In this document: in pieces, positions 1 to 5,215 of the stretch
Layout: every line of letters begins with the position of its first letter
How positions within the stretch are numbered: the stretch's first letter is position 1
DNA from: an uncultured Lachnospiraceae bacterium
GTDB lineage: Bacteria; Bacillota; Clostridia; Lachnospirales; Lachnospiraceae
DNA length: 11,165 nucleotides
Direction: 5' to 3'
NCBI GenBank assembly: GCA_947178115.1
Contig: CAMWXF010000028.1
Location: 1-11,165 of the forward strand
Position numbers and translations under genes: made by a program
Notes under the pieces: model-generated
The model's input: the letters and a program-made list of their open reading frames with translations, nothing else
The model's database searches: none
What the model was told of the DNA's origin: nothing

Positions 1-197
1 TCTCCGACGAGTCCGCTCACGAATTCCGGTTCCCCGTCCTCAGCTTCTTCTCCATAGCCCACCGGCGCATTCAGCCTCGACTGTCTGAGGGCTTCCAATT
101 CCTCGATTCTGCTCTCCATGCGGGCGTTACTGTCAATTATACATTTCTCATCGTTGGATACTACAACCCAACTGGATTTATACAAATTCCTAGACAA
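1..197 (-). CDS. fliH: FliH, flagellar export ATPase regulator (N-terminal fragment)
   Basis: Only the first 65 codons are inside the window; the gene runs off the left edge. FliH family proteins bind the export ATPase FliI, hold it inactive and dock it at the flagellar export gate and C-ring. I chose the TTG at 197-195: it sits 8 nt after GGAGGTGA, an excellent SD, and gives a protein starting MSRNLYKSSWVVV. An in-frame GTG four codons earlier overlaps that SD and is less likely. A charged, probably helical segment (ARMESRIEELEALRQSR) follows, then an acidic stretch, in line with the poorly conserved N-terminus of the family. The identification rests mostly on position right after fliG. The start overlaps the end of fliG by 8 bp in another frame, suggesting translational coupling. 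Confidence 0.8.
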   Translation of the reverse strand, partial: MSRNLYKSSWVVVSNDEKCIIDSNARMESRIEELEALRQSRLNAPVGYGEEAEDGEPEFVSGLVG

Positions 198-1209
198 TGA
201 TCTCGTCACCTCCACCTCTGGAGATAACAATTTCTGCGGAGTCTTCCAGTTTTCTGATGATATTTACAATCTTCTGCTGCGCTTCCTCCACGTCCTTCAT
301 ACGTACAGGTCCCATAAACTCCATGTCCTCCTTGATCATAGCGCTGAGACGCTTGGACATGTTATTAAAGATCGCAGTCTGTACCTCTTCATTAGATCCC
401 TTCAGGGCGATCGCCAGATCACCGTTATCCACATCACGCAGCACGCGCTGGATCGCTCTGTCGTCCAGAAGCAGAATATCCTCGAAGACGAACATCTTCT
501 TTCTGATCTCGTCCGCCAATTCCGGCTCTTCGATCTCCAATGTCTCCATGATATGTTTCTCTGTGCCACGGTCTACCGTATTCAAAATCTCTACGACAGC
601 ATCCACACCGCCGATAACCGTGTAATCCTGATTGACCAGAGATGCCACTTTCGATTCCAACACTTTCTCCACTTCCTTGATCACGTCCGGACTGGTTCTG
701 TCCATGACGGCAATACGCTTTGCCACATCCGCCTGTCTGTCCGGCGGAAGCGCCGATATAATGAGCGCAGACTGTGCTGCCGACAGATATGACAAGATCA
801 GGGCAATTGTCTGAGGATGCTCATCCTGAATAAAGTTAAGCAACTGCGTTGCATCTGTTTTTCTCACAAACTCGAAAGGTTTAACCTGCAGGGACGCCGT
901 CAGCTTGCCGATTACATCCATAGCCTTCTCGGAACCGAACGACTTCTCCAAAACTTCCTTCGCATAGTTGATACCGCCTTCTGCAATATACTGCTGTGCC
1001 AGGCATATCTGATAAAACTCGTTAATCACATCATCTTTCATCTGCGGTGTGATATTTCTGGTATTAGCAATCTCCAGCGTCAGCTCTTCTACTTCCTCTT
1101 CCTTCAAATGCTTAAAGATCGATGCTGATTTCTCCGGCCCCAGAGCGATCAATAAAACCGCCGCTTTCTGGACACCGCCTGTCAGCTTTTCCTCAGCCGC
1201 CTTTGCCAT
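190..1209 (-). CDS. fliG: FliG, flagellar motor switch/rotor protein
   Basis: A 339-residue protein, the usual length for FliG. FliG sits on the cytoplasmic face of the MS ring, binds FliF through its N-terminal domain and FliM through the middle and C-terminal domains, and its C-terminal charged helix meets the stator MotA to give torque. The middle-domain EHPQ motif is at residues 130-133. The MFVF hinge motif is at 239-242, followed by the torque segment with acidic and basic residues (LLDDRAIQRVLRDVD, about 247-261) and the conserved GPVR at 300-303. ATG at 1209 follows fliF by 5 bp. An SD-like GGGGGT lies 7 nt before it, inside the end of fliF, so coupled translation with the MS-ring protein is likely. 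The stop is TAG. Identification is secure. Confidence 0.98.
   Translation of the reverse strand: MAKAAEEKLTGGVQKAAVLLIALGPEKSASIFKHLKEEEVEELTLEIANTRNITPQMKDDVINEFYQICLAQQYIAEGGINYAKEVLEKSFGSEKAMDVIGKLTASLQVKPFEFVRKTDATQLLNFIQDEHPQTIALILSYLSAAQSALIISALPPDRQADVAKRIAVMDRTSPDVIKEVEKVLESKVASLVNQDYTVIGGVDAVVEILNTVDRGTEKHIMETLEIEEPELADEIRKKMFVFEDILLLDDRAIQRVLRDVDNGDLAIALKGSNEEVQTAIFNNMSKRLSAMIKEDMEFMGPVRMKDVEEAQQKIVNIIRKLEDSAEIVISRGGGDEIIV
206..213 (-). promoter_or_regulatory. Ribosome binding site of fliH, inside fliG
   Basis: The minus strand reads GGAGGTGA, an 8-base match to the 16S anti-SD, 8 nt before the TTG at 197. It lies within the last codons of fliG, and it is the main argument for the TTG start. 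Confidence 0.7.
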
Positions 1210-1214
1210 TTATC

Positions 1215-2825
1215 CTACCCCCAGTCTTCGTTCAGCCAGTTGCGCAGCAGATTCGCCACCGCTTCCGGATTCTCTTCCACGAATTTATTGATCAGTCTTC
1301 TCTCCTCCGACTCATTCTCAAGCGGGATATCCGCTAACTGTGTTTCGGGTGTAGACTGCAAAAGCGTCTCGACTGCCAATTCTTCCTCTTCGTTCTCGTG
1401 TTTCTCTCCACGCATGCTTCTGAGCACTACGAACGCAAGCAGCGCCAGGATCACGATAATCAGAATAATCTGCAGAATATCCGTTGCCGTAATATTAGAA
1501 CCTTCTGCATCAAAGAACAGATTCTCACTATAAGCTACCAGCGAAATGCTGCTTGTTGAAATACCGGTAGCATTGGAAACCGCCGCATAGAAATCCTCAT
1601 CTACATCTATTTTAGTACGTTCCGCATGAGCAAGCTTGTATTCTTCCCATGTAACACCATCCAGCTCGCCCTGAGTCCGCACATCCTCTTCTCTGATAAT
1701 ATTGTATTTAATTAAAGAGGCTGTCAAGGAAGACTGACTGTAGTCAATCAGCCCTGCAGGTGTCTCTCTCGTAATAATCTCCTCATTCGGAAGATAATCC
1801 CTCGACTCCTCAGACTGTGTGGAAGAAGAATTACCGTTATCATCCAACACATATGTAGTATCGTCATCATTGGAATCCGTTCCGGGAATTCCGCCCACAT
1901 TGCTTGTATTTTCCGCACTGAAAATATCTTCATGTGCGGTCATACCCTCCGTCCGGCCGTCCGGAGCGGAATAATTATGATTCGTCTGCTTGGTGGTAGA
2001 GAAATCAAGCACCAGATTGGTGGCCACCTCTACATTGTCAAATTCCTTCGTGCCGAGCAGTACCTTGCGTACCTCGCTGATCACCCGCTTCTCCGCTTCT
2101 GATTTCACAGAAAGCTGTGCGTTGGCGGCGCCGGATACCGATAAATTATCATCCCCGCTAAACAGCATATTGCCCTCGCTGTCCGTGATCACGATGTTAT
2201 TCGTCGTGTCATTGCCGATCGCTGTTGCGATTGCGCGGGCCAGATACGCCGCATTGTCCGTATTAAACTCATCTTTCAGTTCCAGCTGCACCCATGCGGA
2301 GGACTCCGCCTCCGAATCAAGCAGTGTCCCGCCGTTCTCCGGAATATTGAGTTTTACGACCGCGCTCTTAACCGCCGAAAACTTGGAAATCATGTCCTTA
2401 GCCAGATATTCCTGTAAGTACACTACATATTTCTTCTGTTTATCGGATTCCGTAGTGGAAAAGCTTCCATCCGTCACATTCTCGATTCCGTAGCTTGCCG
2501 CCTTGATATTATTCGCGCCCAGAAGCAGATTCGCATCGGACAGCTCATCCTTAAGGATCTTGATTATAAGGCCATCATCCGAAACCGTGTAGGTCATGCC
2601 CTCGCCTTGCAACAGATCCCTCACTTCCGCCGCTTCCTTCGTGGTCTCACACTCCCGTAATAATACATACTTGGGTTGTGTCAACATGGACACGACAAAC
2701 ACGATCGCTATGATTACCAAAGCGACCCCGCTAACGATCAGCGTCTTCTGTTTCGCCGTAAACCGATTCCACCATTCCAGCAGCCGGTTACCCAATTCTT
2801 TTAACTTCTCTAACAATTTATCCAC
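1215..2825 (-). CDS. fliF: FliF, flagellar MS-ring protein
   Basis: A 536-residue protein with the FliF layout. It has a short cytoplasmic N-terminus, a first membrane segment at about residues 28-48, a large extracytoplasmic part of YscJ/FliF type (RBM modules) continuing into the FliF C-terminal region, and a second membrane segment at about 449-469. The C-terminal cytoplasmic tail ends in a helix, ERRLINKFVEENPEAVANLL (about 505-524), plus RNWLNEDWG, matching the FliG-binding region. FliF builds the membrane ring that houses the export gate and anchors the rod. A low-complexity stretch rich in Asp, Asn and Ser (about residues 300-345) sits where the family is variable. The start is GTG at 2825; an in-frame stop just upstream rules out a longer protein. 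AAGGAG lies 11 nt before it, which is rather far. The stop is TAG. Confidence 0.98.
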   Translation of the reverse strand: MDKLLEKLKELGNRLLEWWNRFTAKQKTLIVSGVALVIIAIVFVVSMLTQPKYVLLRECETTKEAAEVRDLLQGEGMTYTVSDDGLIIKILKDELSDANLLLGANNIKAASYGIENVTDGSFSTTESDKQKKYVVYLQEYLAKDMISKFSAVKSAVVKLNIPENGGTLLDSEAESSAWVQLELKDEFNTDNAAYLARAIATAIGNDTTNNIVITDSEGNMLFSGDDNLSVSGAANAQLSVKSEAEKRVISEVRKVLLGTKEFDNVEVATNLVLDFSTTKQTNHNYSAPDGRTEGMTAHEDIFSAENTSNVGGIPGTDSNDDDTTYVLDDNGNSSSTQSEESRDYLPNEEIITRETPAGLIDYSQSSLTASLIKYNIIREEDVRTQGELDGVTWEEYKLAHAERTKIDVDEDFYAAVSNATGISTSSISLVAYSENLFFDAEGSNITATDILQIILIIVILALLAFVVLRSMRGEKHENEEEELAVETLLQSTPETQLADIPLENESEERRLINKFVEENPEAVANLLRNWLNEDWG

Positions 2826-2836
2826 AGCAACTCATT

Positions 2837-2842
2837 CTCCTT
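2837..2842 (-). promoter_or_regulatory. Ribosome binding site of fliF (long spacing)
   Basis: AAGGAG on the minus strand is 11 nt before the GTG start, longer than the 6-9 nt seen for the neighbouring genes. With a GTG start this predicts weaker initiation than for flgB, flgC and fliE (inference). Confidence 0.55.
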
Positions 2843-2865
2843 CAGTCTTCCCTTATGCCCTTACC

Positions 2866-2878
2866 TGCGCAATGCGCA
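2866..2878. repeat. Perfect 13-bp palindrome between fliE and fliF
   Basis: The sequence tgcgcaatgcgca is two self-complementary TGCGCA halves around one base. It lies in the 84-bp fliE-fliF gap, by far the longest gap in the flagellar operon. As RNA it could form only a 4-bp stem with a 5-nt loop, and no T-run follows on the minus strand, so it does not look like a terminator. It might be a protein site, an RNA-processing element, or chance. Nothing else is recognisable in the gap except the fliF ribosome binding site. Confidence 0.4.
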
Positions 2879-2909
2879 CACCGATCTGGCCGTCTGCTCC
2901 CCACAGCCG

Positions 2910-3236
2910 CTAGATCTGCATATTGATAAGTTCTTTGTAAGCATCCAAAAGTTTATCCCTGATTGCAACCGTATACTGCAAAGTTATAGATGCCTTCTGC
3001 AGGGCAATACTTAAGTCGTGCGTGTTCTCGGTCTCACCAAGCGCCCATTTGATCTTCTCGTTCTCCGCATCCGACAGATAATTATTCGTCGTAACCAGAT
3101 TGTCGATGGCGGTATGTAACAGATTGTCGAAGCCCTGATCCGCATATGATTCAGGCTTATTGGTTGCAGCCGTCTTGGCAACATCCTTAATCGCTCCCGA
3201 AGACACATTATAAAGTTCTGTAATATCCAAAGCCAT
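2910..3236 (-). CDS. fliE: FliE, flagellar hook-basal body (MS ring-rod junction) protein
   Basis: A 108-residue protein, typical FliE length. FliE joins the MS ring and export gate to the proximal rod and is among the first substrates of the flagellar export apparatus. The C-terminal half is characteristic: a helical region ending AIRDKLLDAYKELINMQI, the family's conserved tail. The N-terminus, MALDITELYNVSS, has no signal peptide, as expected for type III export. The open frame could start at a GTG at 3254, but GGAGGG falls inside that extension, 6 nt before the ATG at 3236, so the ATG is preferred. It follows flgC after 43 bp and ends in TAG. Confidence 0.95.
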   Translation of the reverse strand: MALDITELYNVSSGAIKDVAKTAATNKPESYADQGFDNLLHTAIDNLVTTNNYLSDAENEKIKWALGETENTHDLSIALQKASITLQYTVAIRDKLLDAYKELINMQI

Positions 3237-3242
3237 TTTCTT

Positions 3243-3248
3243 CCCTCC
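3243..3248 (-). promoter_or_regulatory. Ribosome binding site of fliE
   Basis: GGAGGG on the minus strand lies 6 nt before the ATG at 3236. It decides against the longer GTG start at 3254, which would place this site inside the coding sequence. Confidence 0.75.
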
Positions 3249-3279
3249 GTACACAAACCCTTATATTATATTCTCTTCA

Positions 3280-3726
3280 CTAGCCGTTCAGCATATTTAA
3301 TCCTGTAGTCGCGATATTCTTGCTGGCTTCAAACGCTGTCGCGTTAGCCTGATAAGCGCGGCTTGCATCGATTAAGTTCGTCATCTCCGTGATCGTACTC
3401 ACATTCGGATAATGAACATAACCGTTCTCATCGGCATCCGGATGAGACGGATCATACACAATATTACCTTCCGTCCATTTATCTTCGTAGACACCCGTCA
3501 CCTTAACTCCCGTTCCCGAATAGCGATCCGTCGCCCGGTTTAATACCTGTCTGAAAGGTGTCTGGGAATTCTTCTCCTCAAAAACAACCACCTTCCTGCG
3601 ATAAGGGCTGCCATCCTCGGTACGTGTCGTATTCGCATTCGCTATATTCTGGGATATCGTATCCATACGAAAACGTTCCGCTGTCATACCGGTTGCATTG
3701 ATATCAAAAGCCGTAAACATTCCCAT
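3280..3726 (-). CDS. flgC: FlgC, flagellar proximal rod protein
   Basis: A 148-residue protein of the flagellar rod family. FlgC is exported by the flagellar type III machine and assembles with FlgB and FlgF in the proximal rod. The N-terminus (MGMFTAFDINATGM) leads into the rod-family signature around SQNIANANTTRTEDGSPYRR. The C-terminus has the YPNV motif, then NLIDASRAYQANATAFEASK and a final LNMLNG, as in FlgC. The frame could be extended by two codons to a TTG at 3732, but AAGGAG is only 2 nt from that TTG and 8 nt from the ATG at 3726, so the ATG is preferred. The gap to flgB is 14 bp, enough for the ribosome binding site only, consistent with one transcript. The stop is TAG. Confidence 0.97.
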   Translation of the reverse strand: MGMFTAFDINATGMTAERFRMDTISQNIANANTTRTEDGSPYRRKVVVFEEKNSQTPFRQVLNRATDRYSGTGVKVTGVYEDKWTEGNIVYDPSHPDADENGYVHYPNVSTITEMTNLIDASRAYQANATAFEASKNIATTGLNMLNG

Positions 3727-3734
3727 AGTCAATT

Positions 3735-3740
3735 CTCCTT
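3735..3740 (-). promoter_or_regulatory. Ribosome binding site of flgC
   Basis: AAGGAG on the minus strand is 8 nt before the ATG at 3726 but only 2 nt before the upstream in-frame TTG, which favours the ATG. Confidence 0.7.
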
Positions 3741-4139
3741 CTATTTCATAACTGCCTGCAGATTCTTAAATTCCTGATTCACTGCCAGCTCCAGTCCCTG
3801 ATATACCACTTGGTTCTTGGCAAGATATACGCCCTCTGTATCGGGGTCCACGTTATTGCCGTCAATACGGTATGAAAAACCTGAATAGTCCGTATATGTA
3901 ATGGGTTTCAGACGGTTCAACTTCACATCCGCCACCTTGGCATCCATACTCTTGTATCTGGAGCTTCGAAGCGCCTTGGCAAGCTGTGTCTCAAAGTTTA
4001 CATCCTGTCTCTTGTAACCCGGTGTGTCGGCATTGGAAATATTGTTCGAGATGGCATCGTTACGAAGCCACGATGCGTCCATCGCCTTGTCCAGCACATT
4101 GACATAGTCAAAAACATTGGTATTAGCTAGGGTACTCAT
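3741..4139 (-). CDS. flgB: FlgB, flagellar proximal rod protein
   Basis: A 132-residue protein and the first gene of the flagellar operon. FlgB is a proximal rod subunit exported through the flagellar type III apparatus. The family signature is clear at SNNISNADTPGYKRQDVNFE, the flagellar basal-body rod motif with its ANxxTPGYK-type core. The C-terminus ends LELAVNQEFKNLQAVMK, a helix of the kind that pairs with the N-terminal helix in the assembled rod. Two ATGs lie two codons apart. The AGGAG within GGGAGGAG is 1 nt from the first (4145) and 7 nt from the second (4139), so the second is preferred, giving MSTLANTNVFDYV. The gene follows a promoter and the codY terminator, so it should be transcribed separately from codY. 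The stop is TAG. Confidence 0.97.
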   Translation of the reverse strand: MSTLANTNVFDYVNVLDKAMDASWLRNDAISNNISNADTPGYKRQDVNFETQLAKALRSSRYKSMDAKVADVKLNRLKPITYTDYSGFSYRIDGNNVDPDTEGVYLAKNQVVYQGLELAVNQEFKNLQAVMK

Positions 4140-4146
4140 AATCATA

Positions 4147-4154
4147 CTCCTCCC
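4147..4154 (-). promoter_or_regulatory. Ribosome binding site of flgB
   Basis: GGGAGGAG on the minus strand; its AGGAG part is 7 nt before the ATG at 4139. It decides between the two nearby ATGs and is one of the strongest sites in the operon. Confidence 0.7.
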
Positions 4155-4176
4155 ACATTAATAGAATCCATATTCC

Positions 4177-4204
4177 ATTATAAAGAATTTATCAAAAATT
4201 ACAA
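4177..4204 (-). promoter_or_regulatory. Sigma-A-type promoter of the flgB flagellar operon
   Basis: On the minus strand, TTGTAA (4204-4199) and a perfect TATAAT (4182-4177) are separated by 16 bp. The -10 lies about 38 bp before the flgB start and downstream of the codY terminator. I found no flagellar sigma-28 box (GCCGATAA type) in this gap, which fits an early, housekeeping-sigma flagellar operon. Confidence 0.7.
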
Positions 4205-4216
4205 GGTTTTTCGATT

Positions 4217-4231
4217 CATTTTCACAAATTC
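4217..4231 (-). promoter_or_regulatory. Candidate CodY-binding site upstream of the flgB promoter
   Basis: The minus strand reads GAATTTGTGAAAATG, which I count as 11 of 15 matches to the known CodY consensus AATTTTCWGAAAATT. It ends about 12 bp upstream of the -35 box of the flgB promoter. Natural CodY sites often carry several mismatches, but in AT-rich intergenic DNA an 11/15 match can arise by chance, so this is tentative. Confidence 0.35.
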
Positions 4232-4246
4232 CCAATTCTGTGTCAC

Positions 4247-4295
4247 AAAAAAAGGATTTACCATCTGACGAGACGCCTCCAAAGTAAATCCTTTT
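4247..4295 (-). terminator. Rho-independent terminator of codY
   Basis: A perfect 12-bp inverted repeat (arms 4284-4295 and 4250-4261; AAAAGGATTTAC on the minus strand) encloses a 22-nt loop, and the minus strand ends in a run of seven T. It starts 5 bp after the codY stop. It separates codY transcription from the flagellar operon, though readthrough is possible because the stem is AT-rich. Confidence 0.85.
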
Positions 4296-4300
4296 ACATT

Positions 4301-5086
4301 CTAATATCTTCCCTGCTCTTTTAATTTCTCCACTTCATCAAATACTACATCGTTAAGCACTTTGATATAAGTCCCCTTCATCCCCGACGAACGGGATTCG
4401 ATCACGCCCGCACTCTCAAACTTTCTCAGCGCATTGACGATTACGGAGCGCGTGATTCCTACCTTATCTGCGATCTTGCTGGCTACTAAAATCCCCTCCA
4501 TGCCTCCCAGCTCGTCGAAGATATGAGTGATTGCTTCCATCTCCGAGAAAGACAGCGTACCAATCGCTGATTTCACCACTGCAATCTTGCGGTTCTCCTC
4601 GGCGCTCTCCTCGCTCACCGCCCGGAGCATTTCAAGTCCTACCACTGTAGTACCATACTCACACAGGATAATGTCATCAATATCATACTGCTCATTGCAT
4701 TTATAAAGGAAGAGGGTTCCCAGTCTCTCTCCCGATATCTCGATGGGAGTGATCACCGCCCGGAATTTCTTCGTGTCAATACTCTCGAAGCCCAGCGTCT
4801 CCAGATTAACATTTTCCTTCGTGGATAACACCGCCAAGAGTCTCTCATTCAGCATGGGATCGATAAATCCGCCCACGTGATCTACGATCAGCTCTGTGAT
4901 AGATTCCACGCTGTCCAGATCTCCGATTCCAAGCACCTTACCTTTTCTGCTGATCACTAGGACATTTGAGATCAGTATTTCCTTAAGTACATCACAAATA
5001 TCGTTGAAAACAACCTTGCCCGAATTATTATTGTGCAGGAGTTTTCCGATCTTTCTTGTTTTATCTAACAACTGAACGCTGCTCAT
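4301..5086 (-). CDS. codY: CodY, global GTP-sensing transcriptional regulator
   Basis: A 261-residue protein, close to the usual 259. CodY represses or activates metabolism, motility and virulence genes in low-GC Gram-positives according to GTP and branched-chain amino acid levels. The start MSSVQLLDKTRKIGKLLHN matches the family N-terminus. A GAF-type sensor domain occupies about residues 1-155, with GERLGTLFLY (119-128) and EYGTTVVGLEMLR (143-155). A linker helix follows, then the winged helix-turn-helix with near-invariant ASKIADKVGITRSVIVNALR (202-221) and SRSSGMKGTYIKVLN (231-245). The frame opens at 5119, but AAGGAG is 7 nt before the ATG at 5086, which is preferred. Codons 61-67 differ from the ligand-binding stretch I recall in Bacillus subtilis. 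codY has its own promoter and terminator between topA and flgB; trmFO, xerC and clpQY, which precede codY in B. subtilis, are absent. Confidence 0.97.
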   Translation of the reverse strand: MSSVQLLDKTRKIGKLLHNNNSGKVVFNDICDVLKEILISNVLVISRKGKVLGIGDLDSVESITELIVDHVGGFIDPMLNERLLAVLSTKENVNLETLGFESIDTKKFRAVITPIEISGERLGTLFLYKCNEQYDIDDIILCEYGTTVVGLEMLRAVSEESAEENRKIAVVKSAIGTLSFSEMEAITHIFDELGGMEGILVASKIADKVGITRSVIVNALRKFESAGVIESRSSGMKGTYIKVLNDVVFDEVEKLKEQGRY

Positions 5087-5093
5087 TTTCTTA

Positions 5094-5099
5094 CTCCTT
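5094..5099 (-). promoter_or_regulatory. Ribosome binding site of codY
   Basis: AAGGAG on the minus strand is 7 nt before the ATG at 5086. It supports that start over the in-frame ATG at 5119, for which I see no comparable site. Confidence 0.8.
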
Positions 5100-5149
5100 A
5101 TATTTAAGCTGTTGTGCATGAACGTAGGAATTTCTTATAACATAAAATA

Positions 5150-5178
5150 ATTTTATCACAACATTTAAGCATTATCAA
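5150..5178 (-). promoter_or_regulatory. Sigma-A-type promoter of codY
   Basis: On the minus strand, TTGATA (5178-5173) and TAAAAT (5155-5150) are separated by 17 bp, about 63 bp before the codY ATG. No terminator is visible after topA in this gap, so codY may also receive topA readthrough. Directly upstream, 5181-5195 reads AATGTGTTGAAAATA, which I count as 11/15 against the CodY consensus; autoregulation is possible but unproven. Confidence 0.7.
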
Positions 5179-5215
5179 TGTATTTTCAACACATTTTGTT
5201 CAGTTTGTCCGCAAT

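Noticed and set aside
118..792. Long open frames on the plus strand across fliH-fliG, fliF, topA, pilB and the large protein gene.
   Set aside because: All lie antisense to well-identified genes, lack recognisable domains and ribosome binding sites, and have compositions expected of shadow frames.
2820..2837. Five-residue minigene (ATG AGT TGC TGT GGA TAA) overlapping the fliF start as a leader peptide.
   Set aside because: Its ATG is only 1-2 nt after the SD, too close for initiation; probably coincidental.
3258..3263. TATAAT-like sequence between flgC and fliE as an internal promoter.
   Set aside because: The -35 region 17 bp upstream matches poorly (TGCTGA), and the tight operon makes a separate promoter unnecessary.
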